From Polytrichum commune (lineage: Eukaryota; Streptophyta; Polytrichopsida; Polytrichales; Polytrichaceae), in assembly GCA_950295325.1 (NCBI GenBank), contig OX485808.1, forward strand, positions 41,193,180-41,250,526: a DNA stretch of 57,347 nucleotides, read 5' to 3'. Shown here piece after piece: positions 12,111 through 22,239 of this stretch. How positions within the stretch are numbered: position 1 is the first letter of the stretch; every line of letters begins with the position of its first letter. A program made the translations under genes and the position numbers. The notes beneath the pieces were generated by a model. That model searched no databases and was not told where the DNA came from. It was given only the letters and a program-made list of their open reading frames with translations.

Positions 12111-13015
12111 ACTCGGATGAAACTTCATCCGAGTTTAACCATCTACCCATAATTAAACTATTTGGCCAAAAATTCGGCTCACACAAGGCTCACACGGCAC
12201 ACTTTTCAACATCAATGTGCTATAATGAATCTTGAAAAGCAAGTATGCCCTCTATGTGCCTTTGATCAAATCATAGCCCCTGAGACATACCATTTCTTCC
12301 CTACACTATCCCTTAAATTGGTTCCCACATGTTTCATCAAACAATGCAGGACATCTAGAACTCAAGAATTTGAGTACACATGGTGAAGTGGGTTGCAAAT
12401 TATAATGCTCAATGTACAACACAAGGTACATGTCACATGTACAAATTAAATCACTCATTTTTTTCCGTAAAAATTGTTGTGAGAAGATTTGCAAGCCACA
12501 TCTTTGACACATTTAACAAGAAGTGAAGACAAGTGAAGCCCAAGAGAAGACAAAAGAATGGTCGAACTTCAAAAAAAATTCAAAATTGCCTTTCTAAGGC
12601 ATATATTAAAAAAAAATCAGCACGTTCACTTTTTGGTGCATGCTCATTCTTCTTGGTCCACATTCAATTTACACCTAGTGAGGGGCCCAAAATTTTTGTA
12701 AATTTATTTTTTAAGAAATTGGATCATGAAAGTTAGACCATCAAGTCGGACCATGCAAAAAAGGCCATCTTCCGACTTCATGGTCCATGGTGTAAACCGG
12801 CTCTCTTATATATATATATAAGTGTCAGTTTTTTGAGGAAACAAGCACAAAAAAGAGCCTATTTGCGTAAACACATGTCAACGAAGGGTTATATGGTATC
12901 CAGTAACACATGATAGCTTAGAATTGTTAATAATTATTCAATACGGAATTAACCTTCAACATCACTGGCCCGACGTTCAGCACGGGTCAAACCTAGTGTA
13001 TTATATATGCGACAT
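12110..13015. other. Spacer, no gene seen
   Basis: AT-rich DNA with short shadow frames only. A short (TA)n run lies at about 12,808-12,820. From about 12,760 to 13,015 the sequence leads into the TIR element that begins at 13,015. Confidence 0.4.
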
Positions 13016-13519
13016 AAGGGCCACTTCACACATGAGCCAAGAGCCGTGACCATGAAATTGTGAGAGCCCAAAAGAAAGTGTCCAAGGGCCATCCCAACAC
13101 ACCTCTAACATCATGTAGTATGGTCACGGACCCTCAAGTGTAGTGTGAAGTCATTTTTGACCGGGCCCTCAACCAAATTTTGTTTTAAGGTATTTTTGTT
13201 CATGTGGGTCCTCACACATGATAAAATAAAATAAATCAACGGTTGTGAGCGTTCGGAGTGCCATGGTCTCCTAGTTTTGTGTTAGGCCTACCTCCAAGAG
13301 GCAGTTTTTGAAAATAATCCAAGTGACCATGAAGCATGATCCATTCAATGCCATGTAGGAATCCATGTCGACTTTACATCCATCTTGCATTCACATACTC
13401 CATTGGTCCCTCAAGCGTAGTGTGAAGAGAACTTGGACCGGGTCCGCCTTTTCCACCAATGAGAGTGTTTCAAGTGTACTTGTCACGGGCTCTCAGTCTT
13501 GTATGTGAAGTGGCCTTTA
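13015..13519. mobile_element. TIR element, family C copy 1 (MITE-like)
   Basis: The left end reads TAAGGGCCACTTCACACATG, and the right end is its imperfect inverse (TATGTGAAGTGGCCTTTA). The inner part is non-coding. A second copy with the same ends and the same internal landmarks (GAGCCAAGAG near the left end; CTTGGACCGGGTCCGCCTTT against CTTGGACGGTCTCCGCCTTT near the right) is at 25,264-25,847. At about 500-590 bp without an open frame, it fits a non-autonomous DNA transposon. The superfamily is undetermined. Confidence 0.75.
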
Positions 13520-13577
13520 CTCATGATTTCAATTCTTACTAATGAAAGAATTTGAAGTAGTGAAATGGTTTCTCAAA

Positions 13578-13920
13578 ACAACACATGTTGGTAGATTGTG
13601 AGTATCTTTCTTTGTAGGACTTTTTTGGCCTTGAAATTTGTCACACGTGTTATTAACATAGAGAACTTGTTGTTCCAAAAATTTCATGGCAAAAATAAAA
13701 ATAAAAATTCAATCATTGGGAGGCTATTAAAGTTGGCAACAAAGATTTTTTTTTTTCACACAACAACACATGTTGGTAGTTTTTTATTTTTTTTGGTGAA
13801 TATATTGGCCTTCAAATTTGATGCACATGTTATTAACTTAGAGATGATCTTGTAAAAAATAATTTGTGATAAATTACCAATTTTTTAGCCCTCGGGAGGC
13901 TGTCAAAGTTGGCAGATGTG
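13578..13920 (+). repeat. Two-unit tandem duplication (about 180 bp)
   Basis: ACAACACATGTTGGTAG occurs at 13,578 and again at 13,763. Each is followed by TTGGCCTT-AAATTTG, TTATTAAC-TAGAGA and finally GGGAGGCT-T-AAAGTTGGCA (13,718 and 13,894). The units are diverged, so this is an old duplication. It has no coding content. Confidence 0.75.
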
Positions 13921-15399
13921 AAATTTCCTTCATTGCAAATTCAAAAATGTCATTTTGATTGTCACCCCATTGTACATGAATGTTATATTTAATACTCATA
14001 CATGTTCTTGTAACATACATTCGTGGTCTCCGTCCAGATGCTACTAGCTTATTGAAGAACTCTTTTAATTCATTAAACCTTGCATGTGGGAGTCTACTTC
14101 TTGGACATAACTTATGGAGAACGAATATTGTGAAAACCAAGGCAAACAAGTTTAGTCAAGTATAGGTTATATAAAATTGCACTAAGGAATGTGTCATCGA
14201 TGGCATATATTCTAGGTCAAGACTCTTTCTACTCGCTAGTGATGCACAAGGATACCCTAGGGTGCTATCCGGTTTGTCACAAATAATCAATTCTTGGGAG
14301 AATTTGGCCACATGTCGTAGCCACATTGGTCAAGACCATGTTCAATCCAATGTGGATATTAGCTTCCGACACGTAAAGTGTTGAACTAGACAACACTCTA
14401 CAATATCAAGGCAAAAAGCTAATGACCAATTAATCGACGCAACAAACATATATTCTGAGATCTCTTCTCTTTGCATTAGAGTTTGGAATTCAAAAGATGC
14501 TTAGTTGTATTGAGGAGATAAGTCATCAATTTTGATAATCAAAGAGTATTTGTTCTCAAATGATTACTACATAGTATCTCTATCCCCATCATCATTAATG
14601 TAGCAATAAGAAAGAAGTGTTCAATTTTGACCATGTTTTTCCCCAAAGTGGGCAACTACATACCCCAACATGAACATTGATTGTATTATCCAAAGGACTA
14701 AAAACGCAACTCATTGGTTGAATGAGACAAAATGTCAATGATCAACATTGTTCACATGGGGGACTTATGTGACTAGGAAAAGTTAAATAAGATTTATGAT
14801 TCTGAACCTTTATGTAGAAATTAGATAGTTTATGAATTATGATCTTAATGTCATTATGCTCACAATGTAACTGCTAGCCCAAAATAAACATTGGATATAT
14901 TTTTGGATTAGGTAAGGGATTGTAGTGCTCAAAGTATCAATGATAGATGCTTCTACCTTAAATTCTTAAATTGCAGCCCATGTCCATTATTTTATAGGAT
15001 TATAAAGCGAATTTATTATACATGGAGGGGTGATACTTTTTGCTAGCAATTGGTTAGTGTAGTTGCAATCATCTAATTATTAACTCAAACATCTTGATAT
15101 ACCGCATTATACATTAGCAAATTAAACCTTAATCTTTTTTCAAACCATAATAAGGAATTTGTCTTGATAAAGTCAAGCTTTAGCAATATGCACTTCAAGC
15201 TGAGCCAATTATTTTCCTTTGTTCCCTACGAGAGTCCATGATTTTGTCAAAAGCTTGTGTTTTTTCTCCACTTCTAAGTTAGTTCTCCCATTAAAAAATA
15301 AGATAGAAAAAAAATCCATCCCTTGTTGGGAACCCCTACCCCGCATAAGGGAATATTGAGATGAGCAAGCCTAATTTAGTTATTCATGTTAAACTATAG

Positions 15400-15560
15400 G
15401 TATTTGAGTGGTATGTTGTCAATGAGGATCCAAGAACAAACACCAAAAGAAATTGTGTTTTAATAAAGGAGATTGGACAATAAACTTGAAATTTGTTAAT
15501 TGTTATAGATTCAATAATGAACATAATTGAGGGGTGTGATTGGGATCAACATGATCATTC
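15400..15560 (-). repeat. Foldback-like family F, diverged copy
   Basis: The sequence at 15,430-15,477 (AACAAACACCAAA followed by TAATAAAGGAGATTGGAC) matches 47,400 (AACAAACACCAAATTGACAT) and 28,650 (ATAAAGGAGATTGGACTC). Other copies are at 26,130, 28,560, 34,830 and 46,940. Confidence 0.5.
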
Positions 15561-15590
15561 AAGCCTAAAAAGGCATTGTCACCCGCCCGC

Positions 15591-15661
15591 GGGGGGGGGG
15601 ATATTCATTAAGATTGGGATCCATGTGCGTGCATGATCCCATACCCGAACCCCCCCCCCCC
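15591..15661. repeat. Nested inverted repeat with G10 and C12 arms
   Basis: A G10 run (15,591-15,600) and a C12 run (15,650-15,661) can pair. Inside them GGGATCCATG and CATGATCCC form a second stem around a TGCG-type loop near 15,630. The whole 71 bases could fold into one long hairpin. Confidence 0.6.
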
Positions 15662-16389
15662 AGATTCAAGATGTTCATTACAATAAAATTGACTATACAT
15701 ACAACCATACCCTGGATGCTACTCTCTTGTATGTATATGGCAAGTCAAGCTTCTAGAATGTATTGCCTCAACTGTGTGTACAAATGATTGGCAAAAATTG
15801 GGCATGATATGTATTATTATATGGATGAATACATATGAACATTTTGGGTATGAGCTATATTTGGATGAAAATAGTCTTTGTATGAAAACCTTAGTTGGCT
15901 TTACAATACATTTGCCTCTCCTTCGAAATTCATACTATCATTTATGTATTTATATAATGATAGGTGAAATGATACACATTTCTTAAACTCTCATTGAATA
16001 CCCTATTGTACACTCACGTCATACAATACATGATATGTTGAGTTCACCCACAAGATCGTCACGTTGACAATGAAGTAAGATATTCACATGAGCTCCAAAA
16101 GTTAAAACTATGAGGGAATTGCAAATCAATTGGATTAGTCAATTGGATAATCTTAAATAAAATAATATTTACTTAATCAAACATTAACTAAGTTAATTGT
16201 CAGGTGTTCAAAATCCTAGAAGAAGTGGAATTAGGATTTCAAGACGCAGCAACACCTATGATGCAAGGAATAATTGAGTGCGCGGTTGCAATGTAAAAGA
16301 TAATTTTGAAGACCTGTCTACTTACCTACCTTACACACTATCTTGTCCAACAATGAAATAAGTTATCTTTAAAGTCCAAGAAGTCAAAA

Positions 16390-16720
16390 GGTTTATGGGA
16401 CTAAAAGTACATCAGGATGATGTCAAACCGGCTAATTCCCTAGAGTGGCGAAGTGCAATGGCCTTAGTGAGACAAAGGTTAATATCGACATGATGGTTCA
16501 ATTGAAAGAAAGACTTGAGACTCCCTAATACTACATTCCCGAACAATGATTAAAACTTATCTCTAACAGAGTCGTATAGGGAACACTCCAACACAAAGTG
16601 TGCCTCATTTTCAACTACATGATAACAACAAAAGTGACATTATGTATTATATCTAGAGATAGGGATAGTCCACCACCATCCAATTCCAATGGCAAGTCTA
16701 AGATTTTAGGCGCATTAAGC
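16390..16720 (-). mobile_element. Tail of a second non-LTR retrotransposon family
   Basis: A minus-strand frame from about 16,640 to 16,430 reads CHFCCYHVVENEAHFVLECS, then LYDSVRDKF, and, after one stop, LFGNVVLGSLKSFFQL and TKAIALRHSRELAGL. Cys-x2-Cys followed by ENEAHFVLEC (His-x3-Cys spacing) is the C-terminal zinc finger seen after reverse transcriptase in many LINE-type ORFs. It differs clearly from the DTW-type finger of the LINE at 1.9-8.6 kb, so this is a different family. No reverse-transcriptase motif is visible upstream (to 17,450). The copy looks 5'-truncated and carries stops. Confidence 0.65.
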
Positions 16721-16940
16721 CACAACGATCTTGCGTTATGGTGATGTCAATGGTTGCTTCAACTATAATCGACATTTGTATTTGAGAAAGTCCTTGAGGT
16801 GGAGATAATCTACACTAAATATACCAATTAGCAATGTGGGAAATTAGCAAGGGTAGGAAATTGATGAAGATGGTACTAATTTCCTATATGCTATGAAATT
16901 AGCGTCACCAAAAGATCTAGGAAACATTGTTTATCCCTAC

Positions 16941-17015
16941 ACTTGGCACTATTCATTGAAAGTTCCAGCATTTGGCATGAAAATATCGGCACTTGGCACT
17001 ATTCATTGACAAGCA
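16941..17015 (+). repeat. Short direct repeat CACTTGGCACTATTCATTGA
   Basis: The 20-base motif occurs twice, near 16,940 and 16,990, about 50 bases apart. The segment between carries GGCATGA and AGCATGTGGCAC variants. A small local duplication of unknown role. Confidence 0.6.
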
Positions 17016-17019
17016 TGTG

Positions 17020-18417
17020 GCACGCACTACTTACATGCACACATTGATTTTCTTGAAATCTATGATAAATGAGCATGTGTTCACGAACTTAGTGTCACTC
17101 AATACAAATTCTAATCCTTGGTAACTTTGAGATTTGGCTAGATTGTGTGACTTGAATTAATACCACCCTCACTAATTAGTATATTTTAGTGTAGTTTCCT
17201 TCCCAAGAGATGGAAAGGGTTCCACTCTTTAGCAAGGAGATTGCCCTTGTATTTCCACGCAGGATTACAAGGGTCCCAACGAATGCGATGGTAACACGTG
17301 GCAAGGCATAGCATAAACTAGATACATATTTTCTGTTCAAGATTGTGTCATTGAATGAAAGATTCGCATGAGTGAGTTGCTTGGTTACCTTCCGACCGAC
17401 GAGGGAAATCTCTTGAGCTGTTGCCGAATTTGACCACAACCCACCTAAGAAAATCCTGCTGAATGCTTAGAATGTCTTCAAAGTTGACCTACATTACTTA
17501 ACTTGATTCGTGTAGAGCTGAATTGGAGAGGCTGTAATGAGGGAGATGGGCTCTGCAACTTTGTTGATTTCGGAAGGTGAAAATCAGTGATACTCAAGAG
17601 ATTGAAGAAGGTTAGTAAGCATTTTGGAAGCTGTGATGGGTGTCAGTGTGTTGGGATACATGCTGAATCAATGATGTGGTGAGTGTGATAAAAAATGCTT
17701 GAAATTTTGTTCAGAAAGCTGAGAAGTTGTGAAACCCTTGAGGAAGGAAGCATTGCAACCAGGGTGAGGATTTCAGATGTGATTGTGTTGTTGAGGCGCT
17801 TCGTTTTCGTGGGAGTCCACCATCACACATATTTTTCAGTGAAATCATCTTCTGAAATAAAAAGGGGTTTGAGCATTTTGAGTGGATGAGAGCTCACTCG
17901 TAGCTGTGTGTGTTAGCAAATTATATTCAAATCAGGTTAGTCATTGTTTTCTACATCCAGCATTCAGTACAGTGGTGATTTGCTATGGAGAAGGTTATTT
18001 TGAAATTCTGTTTCCTTTGGGTATTCATCATTCTGGTGCAGCGTGATCGGACACGAGAAATGCTGATTTTGGAGTATAGATAACCTAGAAAGATGTGCAG
18101 AAAGCTGTGAACAAATGGGCACCCTTGAATAGCTAAAAAATAATGGCTTTTTTTAAAGTAAGTTTTCTGGTCTGCCAAACATTTTCTGAAAGTTGACGAC
18201 AAATTTTAAATCTTGATGCAGGCATATGAAGCTGATTTGGTTTTCTTAGCCATTGTGGATAACAGGAACCTAACCCAGATCTCAAAGAACCTTGAAGCCC
18301 TTTCTAAAATTAAATTTTCTTGTTGAAAACCGGTTAATTGTGCAACTCAGTGCATTGGAGGTTTGATATCTGACATTCTGTTTGTGGGAATGTATTGAAG
18401 GTGAAGGAACAAAAGCA
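17020..18417. other. Upstream region of the GST kappa gene
   Basis: No independent gene is supported. A minus frame at 17,176-17,439 (87 codons) and a plus frame at 17,695-17,889 (64 codons) lack family features. The last 200-300 bases before 18,418 should hold the 5' UTR and promoter of the enzyme gene, but no clear TATA box or other element stands out. The reading frame of exon 1 is open back to 18,367, where a TGA closes it, and has no earlier ATG. Confidence 0.4.
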
Positions 18418-18491
18418 ATGGCGACAAGGATTCTCGTGTGCTTGGATGTCGGATCGCCCTATTCGTGGTTTGCCCTTACAGTCCTCTTGAG
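18418..18491 (+). CDS. GST kappa exon 1
   Basis: Codes residues 1-24 plus two bases of Arg25, and includes the DVGSPYSW active-site loop. The donor is GAG|GTACAT. The 74-nt coding length leaves phase 2, and the A at the start of exon 2 restores it. Confidence 0.9.
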
Positions 18492-20305
18492 GTACATCCA
18501 ATGGCCATTATCTAACATAATTTCAACGGGAAAGAGATTATGCAAATAATTGAAGAGCTTTGCATATAATATGTTGGGCCATATGACATTATGAATGATA
18601 TGGATATGTTCGAATGTGCGCTTCACCCTAAGAAATTCCAGGTGTAGGGCATAATCTCTTCCGGATGAAAATTACATCTATGTGCCCTGCTCAGGTTTTG
18701 CTAGGAGATTTGAAGACATTTAGTTTCTCTGAACAAGTGTGTTGGAATCTGAGAAGGCATGTAGTTGTGGCTTGTTTTGTGTGTTGGCAGATACAAAGAG
18801 AGATGGAACTTGGAGTTAAAATTGATGCCGGTTCTCCTCGGCGCAGTCCATGCCATGACAGGAAACAATATGCCCTCTAGGGTCCCTGCAAAAGGTTTGC
18901 TCATACACCTATATATTCAAAGTACTAATATTCCTTCAACACAAAGTTGCTTAAGCATTTCACTGAAATCTATCTCTACATTTGGCACCCTATATATTAA
19001 ATTTGCAAAAGAGAGTCTGTGAACTGAAACATGTGTGTGTGTGTGTGTGTGTGTTAAATATGGAAATTGCAGGGCGATGGTTGACTGAGGATACGAAACG
19101 GAACGCACTCTTTATGAGCGTTCCCTTTCAAGGAGAACCAGCGGCGTTTGGGACAGAAAAGTTCAATACAATCCTATGCCAAAGAGTCCTAACAGCCATT
19201 GCTGAAAAAAAAGTTAGTACCTTCCTTATAGAAAATGTTGCTGGACACATGTAATCACAAAAGATACATTATAGCAATCTTTTCTGTGGATGTCACAGTC
19301 CAATCCTATGACTCAACATGACATTTTGTGGAGAGTTGGTTGTTTTGCCTACAAAACTCTCCATGTTTGGTAGATTTTCGGTGCATGCTTGGAGGTTGTG
19401 TGGAGGTTTGAACCACGAACATTCTATATTGGCTCATTGGAGGGTCAAATTCACTTTGGCATGCCAAGTGGTGCTAAAATGAATTTTACCCTCAATGAAC
19501 CGAAATAGGTTGCTCTTCATTCATTCGGATGTAAACACTACCTCTGAGGATGCACTACAAGTGGAAAGAAATTATTGAAAATGTATGCAAACCAAGTATT
19601 GGAAATTTATAGGGGACCAACTTCCAACGAATGTTCCATTGAGTTAAAGGGTAACTCTAATGTAGTTGGACTTTGGAACATCCATATGCAACTGAAAAAT
19701 GGAAAACCTCACTTTCATGGATTTGAGTGCAGGGCTACGAGTCGAATGAGCTTGCTGGTGCCTTCATGGCCTTTTACAAGTCAATCTGGGGAGTGAAACC
19801 CTTCAACGACATTAACGTCCTGGATCCCAAGTTTGTGCTCAGTTGTTCCGTTGCAGCAGGTTTTACAACAACCGAGGCAGAGGAATTCCTCCAGTCTGCT
19901 GAGGACAAGACGATCAAGTCATTACTCAAGGTAGTACTCTTAAAACCTCAAACTTTAAACTTTAAACCTTAAACCTTAAAACCCTAAACCTTCTCCATGC
20001 CAACTAATTTCTGTACCCAAATTTTTGTCAACCAAGTCCACAAGGTACCTTTTAATTTTGAAGAGAGTCATACATTTGGCAATTTGTTTTCTGCTTTCGC
20101 TCAAGCAAGACAATGGACATTGCAGGAAAATACAACCCTTGCCGTTGAAAAAGGTGCATTTGGAGCACCCACAATGTTCATACCATCCCCAAATGGACAA
20201 GAAAAACGGGATATGATGTTTTTTGGATCCGATAGGTTTGAGCAGATGGCTTTTGCAATTAGTAAGCCCTGGGCAGGCCACAACCCTTCTATGAGCAAAT
20301 TGTAA
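18418..20305 (+). CDS. Kappa-class glutathione S-transferase / HCCA isomerase-like, five exons
   Basis: Predicted exons are 18418-18491, 18791-18894, 19073-19212, 19733-19930 and 20126-20305. All four introns are GT-AG, and the joined frame gives 231 residues, close to the usual 220-230. Family members have a DsbA-like thioredoxin fold with a helical insert and transfer glutathione to electrophiles; bacterial relatives isomerise 2-hydroxychromene-2-carboxylate. Residues 10-17 (DVGSPYSW) match the active-site loop, with Ser13 at the glutathione-activating serine position. There is no CxxC, which argues against a DsbA oxidoreductase. LLGAVHAMTGNNMP (40-53), Lys59, GAFGAP (182-187, with the expected cis-Pro) and FGSDRF (205-210) follow in family order. 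The protein ends in Ser-Lys-Leu, a PTS1 peroxisomal signal, and has no signal peptide. The start is the only in-frame Met after a stop at 18,364, with G at -3 and +4. No stops or frameshifts interrupt the exons, so the gene looks intact. Confidence 0.9.
18791..18894 (+). CDS. GST kappa exon 2
   Basis: Acceptor TTGGCAG|A completes Arg25. It encodes YKERWNLELKLMPVLLGAVH through AMTGNNMPSRVPAK and the first base of Gly60. Donor AAAG|GTTTGC. Confidence 0.9.
19032..19056 (+). repeat. (TG)n microsatellite in intron 2
   Basis: A pure GT/TG dinucleotide run of about 24 bases inside intron 2 of the GST kappa gene, 16 bases upstream of the exon 3 acceptor. It could influence splicing if length-variable, but this is only a possibility. 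Confidence 0.85.
19073..19212 (+). CDS. GST kappa exon 3
   Basis: Acceptor ATTGCAG|GG completes Gly60. It encodes the start of the helical domain (WLTEDTKRNALFMSVPF, then FGTEKFNTILCQRVLTAIAE) and ends in phase 0 after Lys-Lys. Donor AAA|GTTAGT. Confidence 0.9.
19733..19930 (+). CDS. GST kappa exon 4
   Basis: Acceptor GTGCAG|GGC. Sixty-six codons, residues 107-172, covering the helical insert (NELAGAFMAFYKSIWG, later GFTTTEAEEFLQSAEDKTIK). Phase 0 at both ends. Donor AAG|GTAGTA. Confidence 0.9.
19943..19992 (+). repeat. Degenerate telomere-type repeat in intron 4
   Basis: A run of about six imperfect heptamers of the AAACCCT/AAACCTT/AAACTTT type, ending in AAACCCTAAACC, lies just after the exon 4 donor. 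The plant telomere unit is CCCTAAA, so this looks like an old interstitial telomeric tract or a similar AC-rich repeat. Confidence 0.6.
20126..20305 (+). CDS. GST kappa exon 5 with SKL terminus
   Basis: Acceptor CATTGCAG|GAA. Fifty-nine codons and a TAA. It encodes ENTTLAVEKGAFGAPTMFIP, the FGSDRFEQM segment and the terminal NPSMSKL. It corresponds to the last strands and C-terminal helix of the thioredoxin-like domain. Confidence 0.9.
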   Translation, partial: ENTTLAVEKGAFGAPTMFIPSPNGQEKRDMMFFGSDRFEQMAFAISKPWAGHNPSMSKL

Positions 20306-22130
20306 AGCAACAGATCTGACCCTACACCTTGCATCTTAAATCTCCGAGCTCTGAGCAAGCTCCTCTTTGTGCACAATGTGTAAACAGGTGAGGAATAGCG
20401 TCCATGCTCCATTTTGTTAGCTTTACTAATGCATCAGGTTTCGACTCTGTACTCAGCAAACAAGTAAAATTAAACAGAAGGCTGACACTTGTAGTGCTTA
20501 ATTGACATGGTTTGCTCCCATGCTATGGTGTGGTCATGTCTTGGATAATTCTTACTTCGCTTCTATTGCATCAGTAGACAATTATGGCCAATTATGGCCA
20601 ATTATGTGGAAATGCTCATAGGACCTAAAGGAGGCAAACTACAGTAGGGACGCCTGTCACTGGATGAAATCTCTCCTTTTTATAAAAATCGATGTTTGAT
20701 TTCCTCTGAGCTGAATTCCATATTAGTTACTCTCCAATTGAAGCAAGGAAGTGAAGAATTTTCCTCAACTCGTGTAGCATGAACCCTTTGATGGCTATTT
20801 GCGTACTTTGATCCACGAAAGTCAACAAAATTACCATACCACCTTTAGATCTTTAAAAGTTCCAGCACAAGAGCCTTGAAAGTAAAAATGATAATAATTT
20901 CTACTTTTTTACATTTTTATGGGTAATCGACATATTTAGCAAGAAATGGACCTCTAAGTGGTATAAACTATGTAGCAGCCAAACGCCTGATCTGCTGCAA
21001 TCCCTGGAGAAAAATTGTTTGGGAGATTCGCTTGATGTGCAGAAAATGTCTCTTCACTCTGCAACTCACCATGTTTCACAATTTCAGAGTGTAAAACATT
21101 CTGGGTAAAATATCATGCATGAGGCAAGACATGCATTGTGAATGTATTAGATGGGACTTTAAAGAACAGTTAATTCGACTGAAAAGTTGCAAGGACTGAA
21201 AGTTTGTTGCTTTCAACAGATTTGCTGCTGCCTGCCGAATCAGGTCCCTTCACCTCCTTTCATTCTGTTGCATTTTGCCTGCACATGAGCAGCATTCTTG
21301 AGAATGTCAAGAACTCGCTTAACCCATTTAATGACAATACACCCTGGGAAGAACGTTCCTACACCATTCCTGTCTCAGTTGCATTTCAGACGAATGCCTC
21401 ACTGCCCAAGTTTCAATAGAAACTGTGGAGATTGTTGTCCAGATAAACCCCATGAGTGCACAAGTCCAGCAATCTTATACAGGACCCACACAGGAAGGTG
21501 GCCAACTTGAAACGGTGAGTAATATGTAATAAAATATTAAATTTTCCTTGGTTTTGGCCGACAACAACCATTTCAAGTTGGTCACCATTTAATAGCTTCT
21601 TCAAATTTTGCAGTGACCAACTTCCTGGCAACCAAAAACAAGAAAAGGCAGACAAATCTTTAATTACCCATTGATCACCATTTCGAGTTGGCCAGCCCAT
21701 CCATTAGTATTAAAAATGATGTTCTTCCACTCATGACACCACGGATTTGCCTGTGCATCCTGCCAATTTCATCCCAAACTAGTGAACGAGTTGAACTAAA
21801 CAACAAGAGATTGATTTGTAACAGACCACTATTCACATTGTCATTCAGGTGCCATTCTATCAGCATCCATGATTCCACTACATTTCGTGCAAGGATGCCA
21901 ATGGCAGCATGCACGTGCAGGCGTGTGTAATCTCAAAACACGATTCAAAACACCAAAACACCATACATATCACTGTTGTCAAAAATTGGTCACATTAACA
22001 TTTGCAAACCACTTGAATTCCCTTTCACAAACCCCTACCACATCCAACTGCCCAGATTTCTACTGAAAGTTGCCCTAATTTTGCAATTTGTTCAGTCGCA
22101 TAGTAAATGGAAGATTACATCAGATGGGGA
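20306..22130. other. 3' flank of the GST kappa gene and spacer
   Basis: The first few hundred bases should contain the 3' UTR and poly(A) site; no canonical AATAAA is obvious near the stop. A short triplication of AATTATGGCC lies at about 20,579-20,604. Short frames on both strands (21,204-21,419 +; 21,413-21,700 - and 21,675-21,914 -) overlap each other and show no recognised domain. Confidence 0.35.
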
Positions 22131-22136
22131 ATATAC

Positions 22137-22235
22137 CATAGGTTGCTGCTTCTTCTCCTGCAAGAAAGATGCTCCCAATAAAGTGGCTCCAACCACTCCA
22201 ATCACACCAAGCACATTGTTGCTCCCTGCTTCCAT
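22137..22235 (-). CDS. Possible first exon of an unidentified membrane protein
   Basis: On the minus strand, 33 codons start at an ATG at 22,235 and run MEAGSNNVLGVIGVVGATLL through FLQEKKQQPM to a GTATAT donor-like site. Residues 8-25 are hydrophobic, as in a signal anchor or first membrane segment, followed by a basic stretch. The surrounding frame is open from 22,367 to 22,092. No downstream exon could be joined with confidence and no family was recognised. It may be chance. Confidence 0.2.
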
Positions 22236-22239
22236 CTGC

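Larger units (their letters stand above)
13920..16390. other. Spacer with fragments of dispersed repeats
   Basis: No gene recognised. Frames at 13,874-14,149 (-) and 15,774-15,986 (+) are short and lack family features. A diverged copy of the foldback-like family lies near 15,400-15,560, and a G-run/C-run hairpin lies at 15,591-15,661. The stretch 16,050-16,100 resembles the ATGAGCTCCA-containing part of the same foldback family. Confidence 0.4.
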
